A stretch of DNA of 64,000 nucleotides from CBDDHT01 sp965227905. Lineage in GTDB: Bacteria; Pseudomonadota; Alphaproteobacteria; Rhizobiales; Methyloligellaceae. The position numbers and the translations under genes are program-made. Positions 26,028-35,297 of the stretch are shown here, in pieces. A model generated the notes under the pieces. That model made no database searches. It was not told where the DNA came from and was given only the letters and a program-made list of their open reading frames with translations. The stretch lies in NCBI GenBank assembly GCA_965227905.1, contig OZ245780.1:4836001-4900000 (forward strand), written 5' to 3'. The number at the start of each line of letters is the position of its first letter. The stretch's first letter is position 1.

Positions 26028-29000
26028 CTAGGCGATGAAGTCGTCTTCAGACAGATCTGATGTGCTGAAGTTCGACAGGCGCACGCTATCGCTTTCTGAA
26101 AGCGTGACCACGGTATCGTCACCATCCTGCTGGGCTTGCGAAATCGCTCCAGCGATATCGAAGTCGTGCCCAAAGCCCGAAACATCGAGCCTATCGAGAC
26201 CGTCAGTGAAATCGGTGACGGTATCGTCGTCGCTACCGAACGAGAAGACGAAGGTGTCGGAACCATTGCCACCAGTGAGGGTGTCATCACCCTCGCCGCC
26301 GACCAGCCGATCGTTTCCATTACCGCCATCGAGCTCGTCGTCACCGGCATCACCCGACAATTCGTCATTGCCGTTGCCACCGGACAGAGTGTCGATGTCG
26401 TCGCCACCGGACAGGACATCATTGCCGTTGCCGCCGACAAGATTGTCCTCGCCGAAGTCACCGGACAGATCATCGCTGCCATTTCCGCCGAACAGATCAT
26501 CGTCGCCCGCGCCGCCGATAAGTGTATCGGCACCGCTTTCACCGTTGAGCACGTCATTTCCGCCCTGGCCGTTCAGCACGTTTGCGAACGCGTTACCGGA
26601 AATGATGTCATCGCCAGCCACGGAGCCGTTGATGTTCTCGATTGAAATCAACGTGTCACCGAAGGACGAGGTGGCGTTTCCGTTATTGTCGAGATCGACC
26701 TCGACACCGACAGGTGCCGCAGAGAACAAGGCGGTGTCGATGCCTTCGCCGCCATCGATCACATCGGCCGCTCCGAAGGAGTGGATCGTGTCGTTGCCGG
26801 CGCCGCCTTCCAGGATATTCACTTCATTGTTGCCGAAGATCACATCATCGAAATCCGTGCCGACAACGTTTTCGATATCGACGAGTTCCTGGATAATCTC
26901 ACCATCCGGCCCAACCTGGGTTACGAATGCACCTTGCTGGGACGCCGGTCCCGGCTGTGGTGTGTTGAGATCGAGGTCAACTGAAATGCCTTCCTCCAGA
27001 TTGGAGAAGTCGGCCGTATCAATCCCTTCGCCGCCATCGATGAAGTCGGCGCCGGCACTGATACGAATGGTGTCGTCACCCGCACCGCCGATGATGGTGT
27101 CGTCTCCATCGCCGCCATCCAGCAGGTCGTTGCCACCATTACCGTTCAACGTGTTGTCGTTCTCATCACCAATGATGACGTCGTCGCTCTGACTGCCGAC
27201 AACATTCTCGAAACCGGAGAGCACATTGCTCCCGGCACCGCCCGTTGCGGCAAAGACAGGAGGCTTGTTGCCATCGACGATATCGGCAAAGTCTTCGTCC
27301 GAAACCTGGTCGTTCAGGTCGACGAAGACGCTGGCGGGAGATGCTGAAAACAGCACCGTGTCGATACCTTCGCCGCCGGACAGGAAGTCATCCCCGCCAA
27401 AGCCATGGATGGCGTCGTTTCCGGCACGGCCTTCTAGGACGTTCACTTCGTTATTGCCGAAGATCCCGTCGTTGAAGTCCGATCCGATGACATTCTCAAC
27501 ATCATCAACTTCATTGAGAATATTGGCTTCTGGAACAACGCCACCGACAGCAACCGCTCCGGGAGGCGCATTCAGAACACCACCGTCCTGGCTCGGTGTA
27601 CCGGCTGCACCTGCCGAGTTGACATCGAGATCGACAATGACGCCGTCGAATGCACCAGGGAACTCAACACCAAGCGCTGCTTCAATGGCGCCTTGCTGCA
27701 CGTTGGAGAAGTCGATCGTGTCGATCCCTTCACCACCGTCGACGGTATCAAGCCCGTCCGAGATCAGTGTGTCATTGCCGGCACCACCGATCAGCGTATC
27801 GGCACCGCCCTCACCGTCAAGGATGTCATCGCCACCCTGACCATTGAGAACGTTGACGCCAGAGTTGCCCGAGAGGACATCGTCGCCGGCATTGGAACCG
27901 TTGATGTTCTCGAACGCGAACAGCTGATCGCCAAAGTTCGAGACCGCATTGCCATCCTCATCGAGATCGACGATCGCGCCGCCGCCAGCCGTGAACAAGG
28001 CCGTATCGATGCCTTCACCACCGTCGAGAACGTCGGCGCCTGCGAATGAATGAATGGCGTCGTTTCCCGCGCCACCGCGCAAGATATTGATCTCGTTATT
28101 GCCGAGGATCAGGTCGTCGCCCTGGGTCCCGATAACGTTCTCAACGTCGTCGACTTCCACGACCACATTGCCGCCAGGTGCATCAAGAATGGCGCCGTCC
28201 TGCGATGCCGGTCCAGGTTGAGGCGTGTTCAGATCGAGATCGATGACAACACCCTCTTCGAGCGCCGACAGATCGATCGTATCGATCCCTTCACCGCCAT
28301 CGACGGTATCGAGCCCATCCGAGATCAACGTGTCATTGCCGGCACCGCCGATCAGCGTATCGGCACCGCCCTCACCGTCAAGGATGTCATCGCCACCCTG
28401 ACCATTGAGAACGTTGACGCCAGAGTTGCCCGAGAGGACATCGTCGCCGGCATTGGAACCGTTGATGTTCTCGAACGCGAACAGCTGATCGCCGAAGTTC
28501 GAGACGGCATTGCCATCCTCGTCGAGATCGACGATTGCACCGCCACCGGCCGTGAACAAGGCCGTATCGATGCCTTCACCACCGTCGAGAATGTCGGCGC
28601 CTGCGAAGGAGTGAATGGCGTCGTTTCCCGCACCACCGCGCAAGATATTGATCTCGTTGTTGCCGAGGATCAGGTCATCGCCCTGGGTCCCGATGACGTT
28701 TTCAACGTCGTCGACTTCGACAACCACGTTGCCGCCAGGTGCATCGAGGATGGCACCATCCTGAGAAGCCGGTCCGGGCTGAGGCGTGTTGAGATCGAGA
28801 TCGATCACAACACCCTCTTCGAGTGCCGACAGGTCGATCGTGTCAATGCCTTCACCGCCATCGACGGTATCGAGCCCATCGGAGATCAGCGTGTCGTCGC
28901 CGGCACCGCCGATCAACGTATCGGCACCGCCCTCACCGTCAAGGATGTCATCGCCACCCTGACCATTGAGAACGTTGACGCCAGAGTTGCCCGAGAGGAC

Positions 29001-30251
29001 ATCGTCGCCGGCATTGGAACCGTTGATGTTCTCGAACGCGAACAGCTGATCGCCGAAGTTCGAGACGGCATTGCCGTCCTCGTCGAGATCGACGATTGCA
29101 CCGCCACCGGCCGTGAACAAGGCCGTATCGATGCCTTCACCACCGTCGAGAACGTCGGCGCCTGCGAAGGAGTGAATGGCGTCGTTCCCGGCACCACCAC
29201 GCAGAACGTTGATCTCGTTGTTGCCAAGGATCAGATCGTCGCCCTGGGTCCCGATGACATTTTCAACATCGTCGATATCGACGATGACATTGCCGCCAGG
29301 TGCATCGAGAATTGCGCCCTGCTGCGAAGCTGGCCCGGGTTGCGGTGTGTTGAGATCCAGATCGATAACAACGCCTTCTTCGAGGGCCGAGAGATCGATC
29401 GTATCGATTCCCGTTCCGCCGTCGACCGTATCCAGACCATCGGAGATAATCGTATCGTCGCCGGCGCCGCCTCGGATGATATCGGCATCTGCACCACCAT
29501 CGAGAATGTCGTTTCCAGCACCGCCCGACAGCTCGTCTTCGCCGCTACCGCCATTCAGAACGTCATTACCGAACCCGCCGTCCAGCTCATCGTTGCCACT
29601 GTCGCCGTTCAGCGTGTCATTCCCTAATCCGCCAGCAAGCTGATCGAATCCGCTGTCACCATTGAGGATATCGTCACCGGCTTCGCCATCCAGTTGGTCG
29701 TCGCCGCCATCTCCATTCAACGTGTCTTCGTCCGCGCCACCGCTCAGCTGGTCATTGCCGCCGCCGCCGTTCAACACGTCGTTGCCGGCACCACCATCCA
29801 ACTCGTCGTCATCGCTACCGCCATTCAGGATGTCTGCACCGAGGCCGCCGACAAGCACATCGTTTCCACTACCGCCATTCAGCGTGTCCGGTCCGGCGCC
29901 ACCATCGAGCACATCATTGCCACCTCCGCCATTCAGTGTGTCGGCTTCGTCACCGCCTGTCAGAACGTCGTCACCTGCGCCGCCATTCTGAACGGCAGCG
30001 ACTGCGGCAGCAACCGCAGCGACTTCGGGAGCGACAACAGGGGGTTCGGGTATGACGGCCTCTTCGCCGTCGTCACCGGTTTCTTCTTCTTCAACAATTT
30101 CCTCGATTGGCGCTTCTTCAGCGATCGGCTCCTCAGGTCTGGCGAAGAGTGATTCAATTATCGTCTGTCCTTCGAACACACCATCGGTTGTCAGTCCGGT
30201 TTGACCGAGCAATCGCGATCGCAGTTCGGATAATAGGGAACGGGAAGCCAT
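26028..30251 (-). CDS. Large RTX calcium-binding protein secreted by the type I system
   Basis: This acidic protein of about 1407 residues has no signal peptide. After an acidic spacer (about 25-80) come many GGxGxDxLx nonapeptides (about 85-270). Next are five large modules, of which three are almost identical and 187 residues long (each with IDLDLNTPQPGPASQ and GGAGNDAIHSFAGAD), and then a second nonapeptide block. The C-terminal region has VTDFTDGLDRLDVSGFG and ends SEDDFIA, like type I secretion signals. Calcium would fold the repeats outside the cell. A role as surface adhesin or matrix protein is more likely than a toxin because no enzymatic or acylation domain is visible. The ATG at 30251 follows GGAGAG; an ATG four codons earlier lacks one. 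Confidence 0.93.
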   Translation of the reverse strand: MASRSLLSELRSRLLGQTGLTTDGVFEGQTIIESLFARPEEPIAEEAPIEEIVEEEETGDDGEEAVIPEPPVVAPEVAAVAAAVAAVQNGGAGDDVLTGGDEADTLNGGGGNDVLDGGAGPDTLNGGSGNDVLVGGLGADILNGGSDDDELDGGAGNDVLNGGGGNDQLSGGADEDTLNGDGGDDQLDGEAGDDILNGDSGFDQLAGGLGNDTLNGDSGNDELDGGFGNDVLNGGSGEDELSGGAGNDILDGGADADIIRGGAGDDTIISDGLDTVDGGTGIDTIDLSALEEGVVIDLDLNTPQPGPASQQGAILDAPGGNVIVDIDDVENVIGTQGDDLILGNNEINVLRGGAGNDAIHSFAGADVLDGGEGIDTALFTAGGGAIVDLDEDGNAVSNFGDQLFAFENINGSNAGDDVLSGNSGVNVLNGQGGDDILDGEGGADTLIGGAGDDTLISDGLDTVDGGEGIDTIDLSALEEGVVIDLDLNTPQPGPASQDGAILDAPGGNVVVEVDDVENVIGTQGDDLILGNNEINILRGGAGNDAIHSFAGADILDGGEGIDTALFTAGGGAIVDLDEDGNAVSNFGDQLFAFENINGSNAGDDVLSGNSGVNVLNGQGGDDILDGEGGADTLIGGAGNDTLISDGLDTVDGGEGIDTIDLSALEEGVVIDLDLNTPQPGPASQDGAILDAPGGNVVVEVDDVENVIGTQGDDLILGNNEINILRGGAGNDAIHSFAGADVLDGGEGIDTALFTAGGGAIVDLDEDGNAVSNFGDQLFAFENINGSNAGDDVLSGNSGVNVLNGQGGDDILDGEGGADTLIGGAGNDTLISDGLDTVDGGEGIDTIDFSNVQQGAIEAALGVEFPGAFDGVIVDLDVNSAGAAGTPSQDGGVLNAPPGAVAVGGVVPEANILNEVDDVENVIGSDFNDGIFGNNEVNVLEGRAGNDAIHGFGGDDFLSGGEGIDTVLFSASPASVFVDLNDQVSDEDFADIVDGNKPPVFAATGGAGSNVLSGFENVVGSQSDDVIIGDENDNTLNGNGGNDLLDGGDGDDTIIGGAGDDTIRISAGADFIDGGEGIDTADFSNLEEGISVDLDLNTPQPGPASQQGAFVTQVGPDGEIIQELVDIENVVGTDFDDVIFGNNEVNILEGGAGNDTIHSFGAADVIDGGEGIDTALFSAAPVGVEVDLDNNGNATSSFGDTLISIENINGSVAGDDIISGNAFANVLNGQGGNDVLNGESGADTLIGGAGDDDLFGGNGSDDLSGDFGEDNLVGGNGNDVLSGGDDIDTLSGGNGNDELSGDAGDDELDGGNGNDRLVGGEGDDTLTGGNGSDTFVFSFGSDDDTVTDFTDGLDRLDVSGFGHDFDIAGAISQAQQDGDDTVVTLSESDSVRLSNFSTSDLSEDDFIA
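27702..29384 (-). repeat. Triple 561-bp tandem repeat inside the RTX gene
   Basis: Three consecutive units (28824-29384, 28263-28823, 27702-28262) repeat with an exact 561-bp (187-codon) period. A shared marker, TCACCGTCAAGGATGTCATC, occurs at 27811, 28372 and 28933. Nucleotide identity is high, including synonymous positions, which indicates recent duplication or gene conversion. More diverged modules follow towards 26700. Confidence 0.95.
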
Positions 30252-30670
30252 GGAACTCTCCATAAATAGCGTTCAGCACAATGGAGAACGAAGACATCGC
30301 AACAGACATAACTTTGACGGTGCCGCAAAAGCATTGCTCGCAGCTAAATATCGGCTCTGCCTGATATTCGGACGTTTCGTTCTGTGTGACCGGAAGCTGG
30401 ATATGGAAAACCAGACGTTCAAATTTCTTGTCTGAATACCGCCGATAGGCAAGCGTTATGACACCGCGAAAACCGGCAATTTCCGGTCATTTAAGACGCT
30501 GAAGGCCGCTCGAGACTGCCCATTACACAATCCGATATCGAAAACGTTATGAGCTTGTGTTCCACGACTCTCTCGAAATTCCACGCCGGCTCACCATATT
30601 CCGCAATGACATCCGGGAACAAATCCAACTGGGCTGCGATCGCCCACAGATCAAATGCGAAAGGGGCTGC
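30252..30670. promoter_or_regulatory. Divergent control region between rtx operon and LysR gene
   Basis: This 419-bp region separates the RTX operon from the divergently transcribed LysR-type regulator, the usual layout when the regulator controls its neighbour. Its rtx-proximal half is moderately AT-rich. I see no confident -35/-10 pair and no RNA gene. Confidence 0.45.
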
Positions 30671-31594
30671 ATGAATCTGAGAGATTTGGAGTATGTCGAC
30701 GCGGTTGGCCGCTATCTGAGTTTCAGCCGCGCTGCCGCTGCATGCAACGTGTCCCAACCGGCATTGTCCAATCAGATCAAGAAACTGGAGCACGAGCTCG
30801 GTCTTGAGCTGTTCCATCGTGGGAGCCAAACCGTCCGAATGACGGAATTTGGGGAACGCGTTATGGAGTCCGCGCAAACGCTGCTGGCGCAAGCGCAACG
30901 GATTCGCGACATGGCGTTGGAGTGCAAAGATCCCACCGCTGTTCCATTGAAAATTGGAATGACAAAAACGCTCGCCCCGTATCTGGCGAGTTATCTCTGC
31001 AAAAAGGTCAAGGAACTGGCGCCGGAACTAAAGGTGATCCTTACAGAAGATGGACCGGAATCCCTGTCGGAAAGCGTATGCAACCGAGATATCGACATCG
31101 CTTTCCTACCGCAAGATCAGTATGGGCGTGGACAGGACTTCTCCCCGGTTTTCGATGAACCGGTCTTTCTCGCTGTCCGGCCTGACCACCCCTTGTCCTC
31201 GATTGAAGAGATCAGCATTAGCGCCGTTCCGCGCAGAGAGTTGATTTGTTCGCAGTATTGGTTGGGATTTGAAGCAGAAGCGGACATCCGCCGTGGTTCA
31301 CCGGAATTGGGCAATGACGTTGTTGTCGATGTTTCTGCTGCGAGTTTCGAGACTGTCTGTCGACATGTCAGCCATGGCGAGGGATGTACCTTCGTACCAG
31401 CATTGGCTGCCGAGCAGTTCAAGCGGGACAATTGGAATCTGACATTCATCCGAGTGAAGGAACCGGAGCATGTCCGAAAGATCGGCGTGATATCGCGCCT
31501 GGGCTGCCCAAGAAAACCAATGTTGCTGGCTCTCCGTGATCATATCCATCAGGAGTTGCCGGTCGGTGTCCATCTCGCGGCGTCGCTGCAATAG
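30671..31594 (+). CDS. LysR-type transcriptional regulator (OxyR-like fold)
   Basis: This 307-residue protein has an N-terminal winged helix-turn-helix (about 3-60, CNVSQPALSNQIKKLE) and the periplasmic-binding-like effector domain. The C-terminal part resembles OxyR in places (RHVSHGEGCTFVPALAAEQF), but the two-cysteine CxxxxxxxxC redox loop of OxyR is not evident, as only ELICSQYW has a Cys in that area. The co-inducer is therefore unknown. The ATG at 30671 is preceded by AAAGGGG. It is divergent from the RTX operon and may control it. Confidence 0.9.
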   Translation: MNLRDLEYVDAVGRYLSFSRAAAACNVSQPALSNQIKKLEHELGLELFHRGSQTVRMTEFGERVMESAQTLLAQAQRIRDMALECKDPTAVPLKIGMTKTLAPYLASYLCKKVKELAPELKVILTEDGPESLSESVCNRDIDIAFLPQDQYGRGQDFSPVFDEPVFLAVRPDHPLSSIEEISISAVPRRELICSQYWLGFEAEADIRRGSPELGNDVVVDVSAASFETVCRHVSHGEGCTFVPALAAEQFKRDNWNLTFIRVKEPEHVRKIGVISRLGCPRKPMLLALRDHIHQELPVGVHLAASLQ

Positions 31595-31609
31595 GGATCA
31601 TCGCCCATT

Positions 31610-31642
31610 CGACAGTTCTATGCCACGGGGATGGAACTGTCG
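31610..31642. terminator. Hairpin after the LysR gene
   Basis: CGACAGTTC (31610-31618) pairs with GAACTGTCG (31634-31642) over a 15-nt loop. It lies 16 bp after the stop codon and lacks a T-run, so it may work with Rho or be an mRNA end stabiliser. Confidence 0.5.
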
Positions 31643-31676
31643 CCCACAGCTGATGCATCTCATTAGTACATCGCAC

Positions 31677-32012
31677 TCAGGATTTGTCTTCTCGCGAACC
31701 CCGCGTCACCCCCATACGTAGCTGCACCACTGCCGGCACCTTCAACTCGCGCAGAAACGCTTCCGTATTGCGGAAACCACATAGGTCGCGTTGCACCATG
31801 ATATGCCACAAGGCCTCGCCCGCCGCATCGATCCGACTTTCCTCAGACGTATCGGCGTCCGGGTCATTCAGCGCCGCAATCGTCTTTTCGAGCTGCTTCA
31901 AAAGCCGGCCGTGGGTCGCCGCCTTCTCCGCCAGGATTTCGTGCTCCAGCGACGCTGAAATCGGATCCTTGGGAAGTTCTTGCGACAAAGAGCGGGGCGG
32001 TCTAACGGCCAT
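31677..32012 (-). CDS. Small helical cytoplasmic protein of unknown function
   Basis: This 111-residue protein is mostly helical and charged, with a patch LEHEILAEKAATHGRLLKQLEKTIAAL followed by a GEALWHIMVQRDLCGF segment. No catalytic motif is visible. The frame lies 27 bp downstream of the uvrB stop on the same strand, so it probably shares the uvrB transcript. The family is common next to housekeeping genes in Rhizobiales as far as I can judge, but I cannot name a function. The ATG at 32012 has no strong ribosome site. Confidence 0.7.
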   Translation of the reverse strand: MAVRPPRSLSQELPKDPISASLEHEILAEKAATHGRLLKQLEKTIAALNDPDADTSEESRIDAAGEALWHIMVQRDLCGFRNTEAFLRELKVPAVVQLRMGVTRGSREDKS

Positions 32013-32039
32013 GAACAACACATTCCAAGCGGTAGCGCT

Positions 32040-34430
32040 CTAGAATCCCTTCCGCTTGCCTTTGCCCTTATAGGTCCGCGTTCCGGGCTTGCCACCGGAC
32101 GATCGCGGTCGGCTCGGGGCTTCGCCAGCGACCGGAACTTCGGTCCGTGCAATCGTCATCTCATCGAGCCCCGGTTTGTGCGGGCGCTTCGAGTCCTGAA
32201 CCTTTGCCTCGACATCTGCCTGACGGGCAAGTGGATCGTCGGCAAGCACGAGCTGTGTCTCGCGGAGACGTTTGACTTCATCACGCAGCCGCGCGGCTTC
32301 CTCGAATTCCAAATCGGCAGCTGCTTCTCGCATGCGCTTTTCGAGATCGCTGATGACCGCTTCCAGATTATGACCGACGATCGGTTTCTGCCCCTTCTCC
32401 GAGAAGCCCGGACCAGCGTCGACCAACACGTGATCGCGCTCGTAGACGCTTTCGAGAATATCGCCGATGCCCTTCTTGATACTGGCAGGAGTAATGCCGT
32501 GTTCGCTGTTGTAGGCCTCTTGCTTCTCTCGGCGCCGATCGGTTTCAGCCATGGCGCGTTCCATGGAGCCGGTAATCTTGTCGGCGTAGAGAATCACACG
32601 GCCATCCACGTTTCGCGCCGCTCGCCCGATGGTCTGAACCAATGATGTTTCCGAGCGCAGGAAACCTTCCTTGTCTGCATCGAGGATGGCGACCAGAGCA
32701 CACTCCGGAATATCGAGCCCCTCGCGCAGCAGGTTGATGCCGATCAACACATCGAATGCACCAAGGCGCAGATCCCGAATGATCTCGATGCGTTCCAGCG
32801 TGTCGATATCGGAATGCATGTAACGCACCCGAAGACCTTGCTCGTGGCAGTACTCGGTCAGATCCTCCGCCATGCGCTTGGTCAGTGTCGTCACCAGGAC
32901 GCGGTAGCCTTCCGCCGTGACCTTGCGGCATTCGTCGAGCAGATCGTCCACCTGTGTGGTCGCAGGGCGAACGATAACCTCGGGATCCGTAAGCCCCGTC
33001 GGTCGGATCACCTGCTCCACGAAGGCACCGCCGGTTTGCTCAAGTTCATGGGGACCCGGGGTCGCTGACACATAGGTCGTCTGCGGACGCATGACGTCCC
33101 ACTCCTCGAACCTGAGCGGCCGGTTGTCGAGGCAGGACGGAAGACGGAACCCATATTCGGCGAGCGTTGCCTTGCGCCGATAGTCTCCGCGGAACATGGC
33201 GCCGATCTGTGGCACCGTCACGTGGCTTTCATCAAGGAAGACCAGTGCATTGTCGGGGAGATACTCGAACAGCGTCGGCGGCGGATCGCCGGGTTTGCGG
33301 CCGGTCAAATAGCGCGAATAGTTCTCGATGCCGGCACACGAGCCTGTCGCCTCGATCATCTCCAGGTCGAACGTCGTGCGCTGTTCCAGCCGTTGCGCCT
33401 CTAGCAGGCGGCCCGATGCATTGAGTTCGTCGAGCCGGGCACGCAGTTCCGATTTGATGCCGCGCATGGCCTGCTGCAGAGTCGGTTTCGGCGTCACGTA
33501 GTGCGAATTAGCATAGACCTTTACGCTCTGCAGATCGCCGGTCTTCTGACCCGTGAGCGGATCGAATTCGGTGATCGTTTCCACTTCATCGCCGAAGAGG
33601 GAGATCCGCCAGGCCCGGTCTTCCAAGTGAGCCGGAAACAATTCGATCGTGTCTCCGCGAACACGGAACGTGCCTCGAATGAAGTTTCCGTCGTTCCGCT
33701 TATATTGCAGGGCGACGAGATCAGCGAGGAGCTGACGCTGGGCGATCGTCTCGCCGGCCTTGATCTGGAAGGTCATGGCCGTATAGGTCTCGACCGCGCC
33801 AATACCGTAGATGCAGGAAACCGAGGCGACGATAATCACATCATCACGCTCCAGCAGCGCCCGCGTTGCGGAGTGGCGCATGCGGTCGATCTGCTCGTTA
33901 ACGGATGCTTCCTTCTCGATATAGGTGTCACTCCTCGGCACATAGGCCTCAGGCTGGTAGTAGTCGTAGTAAGATACAAAATACTCGACGGCGTTTTCCG
34001 GGAAGAAGCTCTTGAACTCTCCATAGAGTTGGGCAGCCAGAGTCTTGTTCGGTGCGAGAACCAATGCCGGGCGCTGAACGGTTTGGATCACCTGCGCAAT
34101 CGTGAACGTCTTGCCCGATCCCGTCACGCCGAGCAGCACCTGATCCTGCTCCTGTGCCTGAACGCCTGCAACCAACTCGGCTATCGCTTCTGGTTGATCG
34201 CCTTTCGGTGAAAGATCCGACTTGATCTTGAGAGCAATACCGCCTTCGGACTTCTCCGGCCGCTCAGGACGGTGCGGCATGAACAGCGGCATGTCAGCGC
34301 CCGTGACCAGAGGATGTCCTTCGATCAGAGGCTGTGGCGCCTCGGAGAAGCCTTCCGGTCGATCGACCGGCCAGTTCTGAATGCGCGGGTCAGCGCGTGA
34401 GCCAAAGGTTTTTGGTGCGGAGCGAGCCAT
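32040..34430 (-). CDS. uvrB: Excinuclease ABC subunit B (UvrB)
   Basis: This 796-residue DNA-repair helicase-like protein has Walker A GVTGSGKTFT, the beta-hairpin VSYYDYYQPEAYVP that locks damaged DNA, the DESH motif (FLDESHVTVPQ), motif VI QTIGRAARNV, and a C-terminal UVR domain (about 690-725) that contacts UvrC. It acts with UvrA and UvrC in nucleotide excision repair. About 65 residues precede the usual N terminus, an extension often seen in Rhizobiales UvrB. No alphaproteobacterial LexA box (GTTC-N7-GTTC) was seen upstream. Confidence 0.98.
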   Translation of the reverse strand: MARSAPKTFGSRADPRIQNWPVDRPEGFSEAPQPLIEGHPLVTGADMPLFMPHRPERPEKSEGGIALKIKSDLSPKGDQPEAIAELVAGVQAQEQDQVLLGVTGSGKTFTIAQVIQTVQRPALVLAPNKTLAAQLYGEFKSFFPENAVEYFVSYYDYYQPEAYVPRSDTYIEKEASVNEQIDRMRHSATRALLERDDVIIVASVSCIYGIGAVETYTAMTFQIKAGETIAQRQLLADLVALQYKRNDGNFIRGTFRVRGDTIELFPAHLEDRAWRISLFGDEVETITEFDPLTGQKTGDLQSVKVYANSHYVTPKPTLQQAMRGIKSELRARLDELNASGRLLEAQRLEQRTTFDLEMIEATGSCAGIENYSRYLTGRKPGDPPPTLFEYLPDNALVFLDESHVTVPQIGAMFRGDYRRKATLAEYGFRLPSCLDNRPLRFEEWDVMRPQTTYVSATPGPHELEQTGGAFVEQVIRPTGLTDPEVIVRPATTQVDDLLDECRKVTAEGYRVLVTTLTKRMAEDLTEYCHEQGLRVRYMHSDIDTLERIEIIRDLRLGAFDVLIGINLLREGLDIPECALVAILDADKEGFLRSETSLVQTIGRAARNVDGRVILYADKITGSMERAMAETDRRREKQEAYNSEHGITPASIKKGIGDILESVYERDHVLVDAGPGFSEKGQKPIVGHNLEAVISDLEKRMREAAADLEFEEAARLRDEVKRLRETQLVLADDPLARQADVEAKVQDSKRPHKPGLDEMTIARTEVPVAGEAPSRPRSSGGKPGTRTYKGKGKRKGF

Positions 34431-34558
34431 GGGCAGAATATGGCGCGGCGGCGCCGCGGATGGAAGAGCCGTTCACAATAAGCCGCACAGCTGGCTTGCG
34501 AGCGCAACACCGCAGACTTAAGCTAATGGTTCAAAAGCATTTTTCGATTGGATGAATC

Positions 34559-35143
34559 ATGATCTGGCGCACACTGACGATTACTTTCCTGACAGCGTTC
34601 ATTGGCCTGGGCGGGCCGACCAAAGCACAAGACCTCCCTGAGAAGGCCGGACCGGAACGGACAGCTAAGCTATTTGAGCTATTCTGCTTCAACCAATTGC
34701 CGGATATCGGTGCTATCGCAAAAATAGCGAAGGCCGGCGGCTTCACGGCCCTGGAAGGCGCCGAGCTTCAAAAATATCAATCGGATGTGCCGGCAGAGGA
34801 TCTCAAGGCCTGGAAGTTCGACGATCTTGGCGGCAAATACGTGCTCATCACGGCAAAGACCAAACCGAAGGCGGAGGAGTTAAAGGATTTTCCCGATTTC
34901 CAAGGTTCCACCAGCTACGCGTGCACGCTCTTTACACCCAGCAACGATCCAAGCGACGGCGTTCAAAAAGAGATGGCCAAAATCATGGAGCGCAAGGCTG
35001 ATGGTAGTTATGACCAGGGCCCGTTGAAGGTGCACAGCTGGACCGGCCAAACAGAAACGCTTCTCGTCAATATCTTCCATTACGCTTCGGCCAAAGGCCA
35101 AAAGACGGTCTTGTTGAGCGGCGTGACATTTGTGAAAGAGTAA
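34559..35143 (+). CDS. Exported protein of unknown function
   Basis: This 194-residue protein has a signal peptide (cleavage near TKA, residue 22). The mature part contains two cysteines (FELFCFNQLP and SYACTLFTP) and a hydrophilic alpha/beta pattern ending LLSGVTFVKE. I do not recognise a domain. It is divergent from uvrB with a 128-bp gap and convergent with the old-yellow-enzyme gene, separated by a simple hairpin and a large palindromic element. GGATGA precedes the ATG. Confidence 0.75.
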   Translation: MIWRTLTITFLTAFIGLGGPTKAQDLPEKAGPERTAKLFELFCFNQLPDIGAIAKIAKAGGFTALEGAELQKYQSDVPAEDLKAWKFDDLGGKYVLITAKTKPKAEELKDFPDFQGSTSYACTLFTPSNDPSDGVQKEMAKIMERKADGSYDQGPLKVHSWTGQTETLLVNIFHYASAKGQKTVLLSGVTFVKE

Positions 35144-35168
35144 GCGGCGCGGTCCGAACAAATTGCTG

Positions 35169-35192
35169 GAAAGTCGTCATTGGACGACTTTC
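35169..35192 (+). terminator. Perfect 10-bp hairpin after the exported-protein gene
   Basis: GAAAGTCGTC (35169-35178) and GACGACTTTC (35183-35192) are exact complements around ATTG. No T-run follows. It directly precedes palindrome copy 3. Confidence 0.65.
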
Positions 35193-35201
35193 GTGGCCGC
35201 G

Positions 35202-35275
35202 GCCAGCCTTCTCCCCCGGCCCAACCACCCAACAAGGGTACCCTCGGGGTGGTTGGGCCGAGGGAGAGGGCTGGC
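35202..35275. repeat. GGGTACCC-loop palindrome, copy 3
   Basis: The arms 35202-35230 and 35247-35275 pair over 29 bp with one wobble and one mismatch, around a 16-nt loop with AAGGGTACCCTC. The loop is in the opposite orientation to copies 1 and 2. The right flank (TCAGGACTTTCTGA..ACTCTCAG) resembles that of copy 2. It separates two convergent genes. Confidence 0.88.
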
Positions 35276-35297
35276 GTCAGGACTTTCTGACGGACTC

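Noticed and set aside
26035..30152. Long open frames on the strand opposite to the RTX gene, up to 525 codons
   Set aside because: They mirror the repeated GGxGxD codons, have repetitive low-complexity products without ribosome sites, and the minus-strand RTX protein explains the sequence fully.
30671..31594. Naming the LysR gene oxyR
   Set aside because: Parts of the effector domain resemble OxyR but the two redox cysteines are not evident.
34431..34558. SOS box upstream of uvrB
   Set aside because: No GTTC-N7-GTTC or GAAC-N7-GAAC pair is present; only single GTTC occurrences.
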